Source: CANKBT01 sp038235705 (GTDB taxonomy: Bacteria; Actinomycetota; Actinomycetes; Mycobacteriales; SCTD01). Taken from it: a stretch of DNA of 48,152 nt. Positions 1 through 9,106 of this stretch are shown here, piece after piece. How positions within the stretch are numbered: position 1 is the stretch's first letter; every line of letters starts with the position of its first letter. Where the stretch lies: contig JBBSTR010000011.1 in NCBI GenBank assembly GCA_038235705.1, positions 1-48,152 on the forward strand, given 5' to 3'. The notes under the pieces were generated by a model. That model ran no database searches. It was not told the origin of the DNA and was given only the letters and a program-made list of their open reading frames with translations. Position numbers and translations under genes: made by a program.

Positions 1-3000
1 GACACGTCGGTCCTCCGGGTCCGCAACACCGGGACCGGTGGCCTCAACGTCACCGGTCTGACCTTCACCGGTCCGTTCGCCCTCGCTGACCCGACCGCTC
101 TGCCGGCCTTCGTCCCCGCAAACGCGACGCTGGACCTGCCGGTCCGCTTCAACGCGACGACGATCGGCACCCAGGGCGGCCTCTACGAGGGCAGCGTCAC
201 GGTGAGCTCGGACGACGCCCGTACGCCCACCGCGGTGGTGCAGCTGGGTGGCTTCTGGCAGAGCCGGTCCGAGAACAACCAGGAGCCGTCCCTGGCCGAG
301 ATCACCAAGCTGTTCGGCTACGGCACGACGATCGTCGGACCGGGCCAGACGCTCAACCGCGACGGCCTCGTGGCCACCAGCGGTGACGAGGTGCTCAGCC
401 CGTACTGGCTGCGCTCCGACCCGACCCAGCCGGTGCGGGTCCGCCAGCTGGCGGCCTTCCACACCCAGGGCAACACGGCAACGTTCAAGTGGTTCGCCAA
501 GGGGACGTCGTCCACCACCAACGTGGCCACCCACGCCGGCGTGGAGGGCCAGTCGGTGTTGCCGCACCGCAACGGCTCGGCCACGCTGCCGACCGACGGC
601 GCGTTCTCCCCGACGACGGCCTTCGGCCTCTACAGCGACGGCGAGTCCAGCGACCCGACCAGGAACGCCCAGGCCAAGGACATCGCCAACGGTTGTGCCG
701 GTCCCTGCGGCCACCACGTCCGGTTCTGGCCGGTGCGTGACCGCGCCGGGGTCCTGGTCCCGGACACCTACCTGATGGCCATGGACTACTCCGGCATCAA
801 CTACGACTACAACGACAACGTCTACCTGTTGAGCAACCTGCGCCCGGAGACGGCTCCCGACCCGGCCCAGGCCGCGCCGCTGCCCGGTTCGCCGGCGCTG
901 CAGCTCGACTTCGACGCCGCACGGCCCGGCACCCTCGCCGACGCCACCGGCCAGGGCACCGGCTTCGTGTCGACCCAGCCCAACAAGCTGGACGTCGCGC
1001 CCGGCTCGAGCTCCTACGACCCGAGCAGGCTGACGCTCGGCGACGGCGTTCTCGCCGTGGCCAGCGCCGGCTCGGTCGCCGCCGGCACCAACGGCGCCGG
1101 CGACAACACGCTGGTCAACGGGCTCCAGCTGCCCTTCGACGGCACCGGCCGGACCTTCTCGGTCACCGGCCGGGTCCTCGGTCCGCTGACCGACCTGGAC
1201 GCCGGCAGCGAACAGGCGGCGGTGATGCTCGGGTCCGACCAGGACAACTACGTCAAGCTCGCCGCCATCAACACCGGTGGCGTGCCGGTGATCGAGCTCT
1301 ACAGCGAGCTCGGCGGCGTGGGCACGACGCAGGGCGCGAAGGCGACTCTGCCGGCCGCGGTCGGTACGCTCGACCTCGCGCTCATCGCTGACCCGGCCAC
1401 CGGCACCGTCCGCGGCGCCTACCGGATCGACGACGGCAGCTGGACCCTCATGGCCGCCACCGTCACCCTGCCGCCGGCCAGCGTGGGGCGGATCTTCGCC
1501 CTGCAGGCCAAGGCCGGGATCGTCGTCGCCCAGAAGGGCACGGGCAGCGCCCCGTTCACGGCCCGCTACGACTCCTTCGGGGTCCTCGACGGGGACGTCA
1601 CCGGCGCTCCCGCACCGGTCCAGGGTGCGCTCTACCGGCTCAACGTCGGTGGCCCGACCTACACCGACACGGCCAGCAACGTCTGGTCGCCGGACACCGG
1701 CCGGTTCTCCCCGGCCACGGCGCCCGCGGAGGGCACCACCGGAACGCCCGACATCGCCGGTACGGACGACGACACGTTGTTCCGTACCTACCGAGGCAAC
1801 GTCGGCAACGTCCCGCAGGCCCAGCGGGTGCTCAGCTATTCGCTGCCCACCCGCGGGGTCGGCACCGTCGACGTGCGGCTGCTGTTCGCCGAGCGCGCTG
1901 CCGGCAACGACGGCCCGGGCAAGCGGGTCTTCGACATCGAGGCCGAGGGCAAGACGGTGCGCCGCGGGTTCGACATCTGGACCGCGGCCGGCGGGACCAA
2001 CACCGCCGCCGTGCTGCCGATCAACGGCATCACGGTGACCGACGGACGGCTCGACCTGACCCTGCGGGCCACGGCGGACTATCCGGCCGTCTCCGCGATC
2101 GAGGTGCTCTGCCAGAGCGAGACCTGCCCGGTGGACACCACGGCGCCGGCGGTCCCGACCGATCTGACCGCCACCGTCGTCGCCTCCCCGACCGGGCCGG
2201 CCTCGGTCGACCTGGACTGGGCCGACAACACCGAGCCCGATCTGCTGGGCTACGACGTCTACCGCTCGGTCGCGGGAGCCACCCCGACCAAGCTCAACGT
2301 CGCGCCGATCACGGTCTCGACCTTCCGTGACACCACTGCCCCGGTGTCCTCGGCCGTCAGCTACACGGTCCGGGCGGTGGACGTGAACGAGAACGTCTCG
2401 GCCGACTCAGGTCCGGCGGGTGTCACGACGCCGGCCCTGCCGGTCCAGCAGCCGGTGCGCGTCAACACCGGCGGCCCGGCCCAGACGGTGGGCGGCCTCA
2501 CCTGGTCCGCCTGCTCCTCGGTCATCGACTGTGCGGGCTATGTCACGGGCGGTCAGGCGTACGCCGAGAACGACACGATCACCGGGATCCCGGCCGGGCT
2601 GAACAACACGATCTTCCAGTCCGAGTGGACCGGCCCGGCCGCCAAGGGCGCCCGCGCCTTCGGGTTCGCCGTGCCGGTGCAGAACGGCCGCTACAGCGTC
2701 CGGCTGCACTTCGCCGAGCTGAACAAGTTCGCCGCCGGCGCCCGCGTCTTCAGCGTCGACGTCGAGGGCAACCGGGTCCTCACCGACCTGGACGTCTTCG
2801 CCTCCGCCGGCGGCGCGGACAAGGCGATCGTCCGCACGGTCACCACGACCGTCAACGACGGGGCCCTCAACCTGGACTTCCTGGCCAACGTCCAGTACGC
2901 GAAGGTCTCGGCGATCGAGATCCTGCCGCTGGACAGCACCGCCCCCGACGTCGTCACCGGCCTGACCGGTGGCGGCACGGAGGCTGCGGCGACGCTCGAC

Positions 3001-5643
3001 TGGGCCGCCAGCACGGCGACCGACCTGGCGGGCTACAACGTCTACCGCTCCGCCACGGCAAGTGGCACGTTCACCAAGGTCAGCGCCAACCTGGTGACCG
3101 GGACGTCCTACACCGACGCCACGGCGCCGGCCGGGGCCGGGGTGTTCTACCGGGTCACTGCGGTCGACACCTCCGGCAACGAGTCGGTGCGCTCGGCTGC
3201 GGTGGGGGCTGGCCGCCTCACCGACACGACCGCACCCGCGGTCGTCACCGGCCTGGTCGGCGGTGGCACCGAGGCTGCGGCGACGGTGAGCTGGTCTGCC
3301 AGCACCGCCGGCGACCTGGCCGGCTACAACGTGTACCGCTCCGCCACGGTGGACGGCACGTACGCCAAGCTCAACAACGGGTTGCTGACCGCGACCTCCT
3401 ACACCGACGCCACGGCGCCGGTCGGGGGACAGGTCTTCTACCGGGTCACAGCGGTCGACAAGACCGGTAACGAGTCGGCCCGTTCGGCAGCTGTCGTCGC
3501 GGGACGCCTGGCAGACACCACCGCACCGGCGGTCGTCGTCGGCCTGACCGGCGGCGCCAGCACGGGCGGCAACGTCCTGGCCTGGTCCGCGAGCACGGCG
3601 AGCGACCTCGCGGGCTACGCGGTGCTCCGGTCCGACACCCCCGGCGGCACCTACGCACGGCTGAACCCAGCCCTGCTGACGGCAACCGGCTTCACCGACA
3701 GCTCGGCCCCCGAGGGCGTGGCGCGCAGCTACCGCGTCCTGGCCGTCGACCAGGCCGGTAACGCCTCCGGCCCGTCGTCCACCGTCACCGTCACCCGGCC
3801 GACGACGAACCCGCCGCCCCCGGCGCCGAGCGGCGACCCGGTGCGCATCAACACCGGTGGCCCGACCCAGACCGTCGGTGGGCTCCTCTGGTCCGGGTGC
3901 ACCTCGACCACGGCCTGCTCCGGCTGGGTCTCCGGCGGCTTCCCGTACGCCGAGAACGACACGATCACCGGCATCCCCGCCGGGCTCAACAACACGATCT
4001 TCCAGTCGGAGTGGACCGGTGGCGCCGCCAAGGGCGCCCGTGCCTTCGGGTTCGCGGTGCCGGTCGCCAACGGGTCGTACGCGGTGCGCCTGCACTTCGC
4101 CGAGCTGAACAAGTTCTCGGCCGGCAAGCGCGTGTTCTCCGTCGACGCCGAAGGCACCCGGGCCCTCACCGACCTGGACCTGTTCGTCGCGGCGGGCGGA
4201 GCCGACAAGGCGATCGTCCGGTCGTTCACCCGCACCGTCAGCGACGGGGTGATGAACCTGGACTTCCTCGGCGGGGTGGAGAACGCGAAGATCTCGGCTA
4301 TCGAGATCCTGCCGGCCGACACCACCGCACCGGAGGTGGTGACCGGCCTCATCGGCGGCGGCACGATCGATGCAGCGACGCTCAGCTGGTCGGCGAGCAC
4401 GGCGACCGACCTGGCCGGCTACAACGTGTACCGCTCGGCCACCGAGACGGGCGCGGCCAGCAAGGTCAACGGGAGCCTCGTCACCGGGACCGCCTACGCC
4501 GACGCGACCGCGCCGGCTGGTGCCGCCCAGTACTACCGGGTCACCGCGGTCGACAGCTCGGGCAACGAGTCGGTCCGGTCCGCGGCCGTCGCCGCGACCA
4601 GGAAGTCGCTGCCGACCCAGGCGGTGATCCGGGTCAACGCCGGCGGGCCGGCCGTGACGACCGGTGGGGTGGCCTACGAGGCCGACCGGTATGCCACCGG
4701 CGGCAAGGCCTACAGCAACCCGCGGGTCACCGCCATCGCGGGCACCACCGACGACCTTCTCTACCGGACCGAGCACAGCGCCACCGCCAACCTGGGTGGC
4801 TTCTCCTACGCGGTCCCGGTCGCCGATGGCACGTACGACGTCACGCTCCACTTCGCGGAGATCTACTGGGGCGCCCCCGGTGGTGGCGCCGGCGGGACCG
4901 GGCGACGGGTGTTCGACGTCAACCTCGAGGGCGGACCGGTCGAGCTGAGCGCGCTCGACCTCAACCAGCTCGCCGCGCCCACGACGGCGGTGGTCCGCAG
5001 CCAGCGGGTCACAGTGACCGACGGTGTGCTGGACATGGCCTTCTCCGCCCAGGTCAACCAGCCCACGCTGTCGGCCTTCGAGATCGTCCCCGCGGCGATC
5101 GCGGAGCCCACGGCGCGAACCTTCCGCATCAACACCGGCGGGACCGAGCAGAGGGTCGGGGTCAACACGTGGTCGGCGTGCTCCGCCGTCACCGACTGCT
5201 CCGGATGGGTGACCGGCGGCTACCCGTACAGCGAGCCGGACACCATCGGCGGCGTGCCGGCTGGGATGAACCAGACCGTCCTGCAGTCGGAGTGGACCGG
5301 CGGGCAGTACGGGCCGAACGCCGTGGCTCCCGGCCAGCGTGCCTTCGGCTTCGCGGTGCCGGTGCCGGACGGCGAATACATGGTCAAGCTGCACTTCGCC
5401 GAGCTGAACAAGACCGGCCCGGGGCAGCGCACCTTCGACGTGCGGCTCGAGGGAGCGACGGTGCTGTCGGACTTCGACATCTGGCAGACGGCCGGCGGGA
5501 TCGACAAGGAGGTCGTCCGGAGCTTCCCGGTCACCATCTCCGACGGCGCGGTGACGCTGGACTTCATCCGGCAGACCGAGAACGCCAAGATCTCCGCCAT
5601 CGAGATCATCCCGGTGCCGGTTCGGAGGCAGTTCAACCAGTAG
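1..5643 (+). CDS. Giant secreted malectin/FN3 repeat protein (5' end outside window)
   Basis: The frame is open from base 1, so the gene enters from the left; 1,880 residues are visible. In order (in-window residues): an ASH/HYDIN-like beta domain at about 1-85; an unassigned domain at 86-295; a concanavalin-like jelly-roll region at 296-537; malectin-like domains at about 543-708, 818-977, 1280-1438, 1542-1698 and 1707-1874; FN3-like domains at about 712-810, 979-1070, 1074-1170, 1173-1267 and 1440-1534. Malectin repeats carry the RVNTGGP opening, the LHFAELNK strand and the closing KISAIEIL strand. Malectin modules bind carbohydrate, so I infer an extracellular glycan-binding or adhesive role, possibly attached to an enzymatic N-terminus that is not visible. 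There is no LPXTG motif or C-terminal membrane anchor. Repeats 2 and 3 are nearly identical around AENDTITGIPAGLNNTIFQ, which suggests recent internal duplication. The signal peptide must lie upstream of the window. Confidence 0.9.
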   Translation, partial: DTSVLRVRNTGTGGLNVTGLTFTGPFALADPTALPAFVPANATLDLPVRFNATTIGTQGGLYEGSVTVSSDDARTPTAVVQLGGFWQSRSENNQEPSLAEITKLFGYGTTIVGPGQTLNRDGLVATSGDEVLSPYWLRSDPTQPVRVRQLAAFHTQGNTATFKWFAKGTSSTTNVATHAGVEGQSVLPHRNGSATLPTDGAFSPTTAFGLYSDGESSDPTRNAQAKDIANGCAGPCGHHVRFWPVRDRAGVLVPDTYLMAMDYSGINYDYNDNVYLLSNLRPETAPDPAQAAPLPGSPALQLDFDAARPGTLADATGQGTGFVSTQPNKLDVAPGSSSYDPSRLTLGDGVLAVASAGSVAAGTNGAGDNTLVNGLQLPFDGTGRTFSVTGRVLGPLTDLDAGSEQAAVMLGSDQDNYVKLAAINTGGVPVIELYSELGGVGTTQGAKATLPAAVGTLDLALIADPATGTVRGAYRIDDGSWTLMAATVTLPPASVGRIFALQAKAGIVVAQKGTGSAPFTARYDSFGVLDGDVTGAPAPVQGALYRLNVGGPTYTDTASNVWSPDTGRFSPATAPAEGTTGTPDIAGTDDDTLFRTYRGNVGNVPQAQRVLSYSLPTRGVGTVDVRLLFAERAAGNDGPGKRVFDIEAEGKTVRRGFDIWTAAGGTNTAAVLPINGITVTDGRLDLTLRATADYPAVSAIEVLCQSETCPVDTTAPAVPTDLTATVVASPTGPASVDLDWADNTEPDLLGYDVYRSVAGATPTKLNVAPITVSTFRDTTAPVSSAVSYTVRAVDVNENVSADSGPAGVTTPALPVQQPVRVNTGGPAQTVGGLTWSACSSVIDCAGYVTGGQAYAENDTITGIPAGLNNTIFQSEWTGPAAKGARAFGFAVPVQNGRYSVRLHFAELNKFAAGARVFSVDVEGNRVLTDLDVFASAGGADKAIVRTVTTTVNDGALNLDFLANVQYAKVSAIEILPLDSTAPDVVTGLTGGGTEAAATLDWAASTATDLAGYNVYRSATASGTFTKVSANLVTGTSYTDATAPAGAGVFYRVTAVDTSGNESVRSAAVGAGRLTDTTAPAVVTGLVGGGTEAAATVSWSASTAGDLAGYNVYRSATVDGTYAKLNNGLLTATSYTDATAPVGGQVFYRVTAVDKTGNESARSAAVVAGRLADTTAPAVVVGLTGGASTGGNVLAWSASTASDLAGYAVLRSDTPGGTYARLNPALLTATGFTDSSAPEGVARSYRVLAVDQAGNASGPSSTVTVTRPTTNPPPPAPSGDPVRINTGGPTQTVGGLLWSGCTSTTACSGWVSGGFPYAENDTITGIPAGLNNTIFQSEWTGGAAKGARAFGFAVPVANGSYAVRLHFAELNKFSAGKRVFSVDAEGTRALTDLDLFVAAGGADKAIVRSFTRTVSDGVMNLDFLGGVENAKISAIEILPADTTAPEVVTGLIGGGTIDAATLSWSASTATDLAGYNVYRSATETGAASKVNGSLVTGTAYADATAPAGAAQYYRVTAVDSSGNESVRSAAVAATRKSLPTQAVIRVNAGGPAVTTGGVAYEADRYATGGKAYSNPRVTAIAGTTDDLLYRTEHSATANLGGFSYAVPVADGTYDVTLHFAEIYWGAPGGGAGGTGRRVFDVNLEGGPVELSALDLNQLAAPTTAVVRSQRVTVTDGVLDMAFSAQVNQPTLSAFEIVPAAIAEPTARTFRINTGGTEQRVGVNTWSACSAVTDCSGWVTGGYPYSEPDTIGGVPAGMNQTVLQSEWTGGQYGPNAVAPGQRAFGFAVPVPDGEYMVKLHFAELNKTGPGQRTFDVRLEGATVLSDFDIWQTAGGIDKEVVRSFPVTISDGAVTLDFIRQTENAKISAIEIIPVPVRRQFNQ

Positions 5644-5646
5644 CCG

Positions 5647-5695
5647 GAACGGCCAGGGCCCTCGTCGCGACACGCGGCGGGGGCCCTGGCCGTTC
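5647..5695 (+). terminator. Strong hairpin terminator, usable from both strands
   Basis: Perfect 15-bp inverted repeat (5647-5661 against 5681-5695) with a 19-nt loop, four bases after the stop of the malectin/FN3 gene. There is no U tract, as is common in high-GC actinobacteria. The minus-strand gene ending at 5761 converges on it, so it probably insulates both transcripts. Confidence 0.85.
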
Positions 5696-5760
5696 TCAGG
5701 CCGCTGCAGGCCGGTGGGACCGGCGACCTGGGTCAGCGGGCGCTCGATCCCGGAGCACGG

Positions 5761-6765
5761 TCAGCAGGTGCCTGCCGTACGGCAGAGCCCGTCCCTGACG
5801 AGCGCCGCGACCTCGAGCGCCCCGCTGGGGTCGGTTCCCTCGCCGATGGCGTAGGACCAGACCGCTACGAGGTCGTCGACCGCCACGACCCCGTAGTACA
5901 CCGGGAACGGGTAGAAATTGTTGCCTCCGACACCGATGAGCCGGGCGAAGACGTACGGGTCCTGCGACACGACCTCGTGCTTGTACGAGACCTGCATCGG
6001 CGGGGTCTGCCCGCCGTAGGTTGTGGTGTAGGTGGCGACCGGGCACGAGGCGACCGCAGACCTGAAGGCTTCCACCGCGGCCGTGGCGTCGGCGGGGCTC
6101 GCGAGCCGGCTGACCTGGTCGCGCACCCCGGGGCCCTCCGGCACCGAGGTCCCGGTCGACTCCAGCCGGTAGTCGCCGGACAGGAAGGACCCGGACGGGC
6201 GCCCCACCGACGCGCCGCACGGCTCGAGGTCCCACGGCTGCGACGTGCGGCTGCTGGCGTTGCGCGTCCAGGACGCAGCTCCCAACGACGGGAACGCCGC
6301 CTCCAGCGACGCGACGGTGACCAGGGTGTCGGCGGGCAGGTCACGAACCGACCCGGGTGACGGGGACTCGAACAGGGTCGGCTGCAGGTCGGGCGGCGGC
6401 TCCAGCACCCGGTTGCCGTCCGGGCCGACCCGGCAGGTGAGGCCGCGCGGCACAGACGTGGCCGCGCACGGGTCGGGGCTGGGTGTGACGGTCGGGCCGG
6501 CCGCGACGCTCGGACCGACGGAGGGGGTCCCTGCCGGGCCGACCAGCGCCTGGTCGGCGGGTCCGCCGACGAGCAGCGCGGCGCTGCCGCCGAGCGCGGC
6601 GACGAGAACGACCCCGGCCCCCGCGAGCAGCGCCTGCGACCGGCGGGCGCGCTGCCGGCCCCGGGCACGCACCTGGTCGGGGCCCACCAGCGGCACCGGG
6701 GTGGTCGACAGCGACTCCAGCGGGTGGGACGGGGCGTGCGGCGGGTCGGTGCGGTCGTCAGACAT
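5761..6765 (-). CDS. Single-pass membrane protein, likely partner/anti-sigma of the adjacent ECF factor
   Basis: 334 aa from the ATG at 6765, chosen because a GGAGG sits about 7 nt upstream and because it overlaps the sigma-factor stop by 8 nt, the usual sign of translational coupling. The longer open frame upstream runs inside the sigma gene. There is a basic cytoplasmic N-terminus of about 40 residues, one membrane segment (LLAGAGVVLVAALGGSAALL), a Pro/Thr-rich linker, then an extracytoplasmic domain of about 200 residues with paired cysteines. That domain loosely resembles PknH-type sensor domains; this is a visual impression only. No zinc-binding anti-sigma motif (HxxxCxxC) is visible, so the anti-sigma role rests on gene position. 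Confidence 0.75.
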   Translation of the reverse strand: MSDDRTDPPHAPSHPLESLSTTPVPLVGPDQVRARGRQRARRSQALLAGAGVVLVAALGGSAALLVGGPADQALVGPAGTPSVGPSVAAGPTVTPSPDPCAATSVPRGLTCRVGPDGNRVLEPPPDLQPTLFESPSPGSVRDLPADTLVTVASLEAAFPSLGAASWTRNASSRTSQPWDLEPCGASVGRPSGSFLSGDYRLESTGTSVPEGPGVRDQVSRLASPADATAAVEAFRSAVASCPVATYTTTYGGQTPPMQVSYKHEVVSQDPYVFARLIGVGGNNFYPFPVYYGVVAVDDLVAVWSYAIGEGTDPSGALEVAALVRDGLCRTAGTC

Positions 6766-7360
6766 CCCTGGCCTCCGGGCTCGGGTCGGCAGTGGCGTCG
6801 GTGAGCAGGGCGGCCAGGGCGGCGCGCCCGCGGGAGAGCCGGGCCTTGACGGTCCCCTCGGGGCTGCCCGTCTCGGAAGCCACCTCGGCCACCGACAGGT
6901 CACCGAGGTGGTGCAGCACGATCGCGCGGCGCTGGGCGTCGGGCAGTTGCTTGAGCGCGTCGACCAGCGCGACCCGGTCGGGAGACAGCGCCGGCACGTC
7001 GGGCGCCGGACCGTGCCGGCGCAGCAGCCCCCGACCGACCCGGGCGCGACGGAACCGCGAGACGGCCAGCCGCCAGGCGACCTGACGCACCCAGGCCTCC
7101 GGGGCGTCGTACGTCGCGACCTTCTCCCAGCGCTGCCAAGCCCGGGCGTAGGCCTCCTGGACGCAGTCCTGCGCCTCGGACAGGTCGCCGGTCATCGCGT
7201 GCAGCTGGCGGACCAGCCGGGCTGCCGAGCCGACGTAGAACGCGTCGAAGTCGGCCTCGCGGTCGCCGTCCGGTTCGATGCGCTGTTCCACAGGCCTCCC
7301 CGGACAGGTCTCGAGCGACATCATGGCTGCTCGGTGCCGGCTGTCGGTCGAGGTGGACAT
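6758..7360 (-). CDS. ECF RNA polymerase sigma factor (SigE-like family)
   Basis: Sigma-70 region 2 is recognisable in EADFDAFYVGSAARLVRQLH and the following DLSEAQDCVQEAYARAW core, and region 4 in DALKQLPDAQRRAIVLHHLG with the helix-turn-helix SVAEVASETGSPEGTVKARLSR. This matches the short SigE/SigM-like ECF group of actinobacteria. About 200 aa from the ATG at 7360. The start is uncertain: upstream SD signals are poor, and a GTG at 7289 just before the conserved core, or an ATG at 7324, could be used. It is the first gene of a two-gene operon with the membrane protein overlapping its stop. ECF factors redirect RNA polymerase to stress or envelope regulons; the regulon is not inferable here. 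Confidence 0.9.
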   Translation of the reverse strand: MSTSTDSRHRAAMMSLETCPGRPVEQRIEPDGDREADFDAFYVGSAARLVRQLHAMTGDLSEAQDCVQEAYARAWQRWEKVATYDAPEAWVRQVAWRLAVSRFRRARVGRGLLRRHGPAPDVPALSPDRVALVDALKQLPDAQRRAIVLHHLGDLSVAEVASETGSPEGTVKARLSRGRAALAALLTDATADPSPEARDV

Positions 7361-7431
7361 GATCAGGACACGCACGCCGCACCGGTCCGGTTGCACGTGA
7401 TCGCGGCCGGTGGCTGTCAGAGTCGTCAGGC

Positions 7432-8619
7432 GTGACGTCCACCCTGCAACGACCCTCCCGGGGACTGCCCGCCACCGCGCCGCCCGTCGGGGTGCTCCGG
7501 GCCGGGCTCCCGTCGGCGCTCTGGGCCGCCACCGTCGGCCTGGTGCTGGTGACGGTGCCGATCCTGCTGGGCTGGCTCGCCGACAGCCGGGGCGGCGCCG
7601 GGGCGGCCGACGCGCTCGCGACCGCCGCTCAGGTCTGGTTGCTGGCGCACGGCGCCGCGCTGCTCACCCCGTCCGGCCCGGTCGACCTCGTCCCGCTCGG
7701 GCTCACCCTGCTCCCCGTGACCCTGCTGCACCGGGCCGGCCGGCACGCGGCGGCTCAGCGGCCGGTGGCCGACCTGCCGGACGCGGCGCGCCTGACTGCC
7801 GCGGTCGCCCTGCCGTACGCCTTCGGGGTGGGGCTGCTCTCCCTGGTGGCGGTCACGCCGGCAGTGACCGTGTCGGTCGAGCAGGCGTTGACCGGCGGGC
7901 TGCTGATCGGGACGGTCGCGGCCGGTCTCGGCGTGCTGCGTCAGGCCGGTCTGTGGAGCAACGTCCGACAGCTGTGCCCGAACCTGCTGCGGGAGGCGGC
8001 GGTCGGCGGCACGGCGGCCCTGCTCGTCCTGCTCGGTGCCGGGGCACTGGTGGCGGCCGGGGTGACCGCGGCGCACGGCGGTCGATCGCTCGACTTCCTC
8101 GCCGGGACGGAGCCGGGGCTGGTCGGCGGCGCGCTGGTCGTGCTGGGCACGCTCGCGGTGCTGCCGGTCGCCGTCGTCTGGGGGGCGTGCTGGCTGGTGG
8201 GGCCGGGGTTCGCGGTCGGGTCGGGCACGGCGGTCGGGCCGTTCGACACGCACCTGTCCGCGGTGCCGTCGCTGCCGCTGCTTGCTGGCCTGCCGGCGTC
8301 CGGGCCGCCAACCTGGCTGGGCGTGCTCTCGCTGGCCGTCCCGCTGGCCGCGGGAGCCCTCGCCGGGCTCCTGGTGCTGCGTCGGGGCGGCGGGTGGGCG
8401 CACGCGTCGCTGGCCGGGCCGGTGGCCGGCCTCGGGCTGTGGGTGCTGGCCTCGGCCGCCTCCGGACCCCTGGGCGCGGGTCGGCTCAGCGACGTCGGGC
8501 CGGCGCCCTGGTCAGCCGGTCTCGCGCTTGCCGTCGAGGTGACCGGCGGGGCGCTGCTCGCCGTCGGTGGGCAGCGCCTGCTCGCTCGTCGGACCGCCCG
8601 GGCGTCAGCCGACGCCTAG
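7432..8619 (+). CDS. perM: PerM-like polytopic membrane protein (DUF6350)
   Basis: 395 aa from a GTG. Very hydrophobic with about nine or ten membrane segments and no catalytic motifs. It lies upstream of purN-purH on the same strand, which is the position of Rv0955 (PerM) relative to purN and purH in Mycobacterium tuberculosis; PerM there supports cell division and persistence. Assignment rests on topology, length and synteny. Three small genes now separate it from purN. Its last 15 nt overlap the convergent DUF4190 gene. The start lies about 70 bp from the divergent sigma-factor gene, and no strong SD is visible. Confidence 0.75.
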   Translation: MTSTLQRPSRGLPATAPPVGVLRAGLPSALWAATVGLVLVTVPILLGWLADSRGGAGAADALATAAQVWLLAHGAALLTPSGPVDLVPLGLTLLPVTLLHRAGRHAAAQRPVADLPDAARLTAAVALPYAFGVGLLSLVAVTPAVTVSVEQALTGGLLIGTVAAGLGVLRQAGLWSNVRQLCPNLLREAAVGGTAALLVLLGAGALVAAGVTAAHGGRSLDFLAGTEPGLVGGALVVLGTLAVLPVAVVWGACWLVGPGFAVGSGTAVGPFDTHLSAVPSLPLLAGLPASGPPTWLGVLSLAVPLAAGALAGLLVLRRGGGWAHASLAGPVAGLGLWVLASAASGPLGAGRLSDVGPAPWSAGLALAVEVTGGALLAVGGQRLLARRTARASADA

Positions 8620-9087
8620 ACCGTCCTCGAGCTGGTTCTGACAGACCTTGTCCTGAGCGATCGAGAACGAGGCACGCCGGCAGTCCTCGTAGCGGGTGAG
8701 GTGCGGGGCGAGGTAGGCGAGCAGACCGCCCGCCACCAGCAGCGCCACGAGCCCCAGGGCGATCCCGGCGATCGGGAAACCGGCGGGACGGCCCGCGAGC
8801 CGGGCGCGTCGGCGTGCGACGAACCCGATCATCACGGCCGGCAGGCCGAAGGCGACCGCGCCGAACACGGTGATGCTGCTGAGCAGCGCCAGCACCCCGA
8901 GCACGAGGGCGGCGACGTCCTGCCGGTGGCGACGCGGTGGCGCCGGCGGCGGCCCGGGTCCGGTCTCCGGCGACCCGGTCGGTGCTCCGAACAGCGGCTG
9001 CTCGTCTGCGGCCGGGACCGGCACGCGAGGCCCGCGGGGCAGGGCGTCGGGGTCCGGCGGGGCGTACGGGTCACGGGGCCGGGTCAC
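8605..9087 (-). CDS. DUF4190-type small membrane protein
   Basis: 160 aa from a GTG. A proline-rich cytoplasmic N-terminus (about 50 residues) is followed by the two-helix DUF4190 arrangement: a membrane segment starting LVLGVLALLSSITVFGAVAF, a short basic loop (FVARRRARLAG), a second segment (IAGIALGLVALLVAGGLLAY) and a short external tail with two cysteines. Function is unknown for the family. A TAGCGT box ends 6 nt upstream of the GTG, implying leaderless translation. It overlaps the 3' end of perM by 15 nt on the opposite strand. Its upstream neighbour (9107-9508) has the same topology and a similar tail, so the two are probably paralogues. Confidence 0.8.
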   Translation of the reverse strand: MTRPRDPYAPPDPDALPRGPRVPVPAADEQPLFGAPTGSPETGPGPPPAPPRRHRQDVAALVLGVLALLSSITVFGAVAFGLPAVMIGFVARRRARLAGRPAGFPIAGIALGLVALLVAGGLLAYLAPHLTRYEDCRRASFSIAQDKVCQNQLEDGLGVG

Positions 9088-9093
9088 GGGTCC

Positions 9094-9099
9094 ACGCTA
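9094..9099 (-). promoter_or_regulatory. -10 box (TAGCGT) for leaderless DUF4190 gene
   Basis: TAGCGT fits the actinobacterial TAnnnT consensus and lies 6 nt before the GTG at 9087, placing the transcription start at or next to the start codon. No convincing -35 or SD is present. Confidence 0.5.
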
Positions 9100-9106
9100 A
9101 CGGCGG

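Noticed and set aside
2407..5673. Very long minus-strand open frame opposite the malectin/FN3 gene
   Set aside because: Antisense shadow created by G/C-rich third positions; composition is Arg/Gly/Asp-rich with no recognisable domain, while the plus strand has clear repeated domains.
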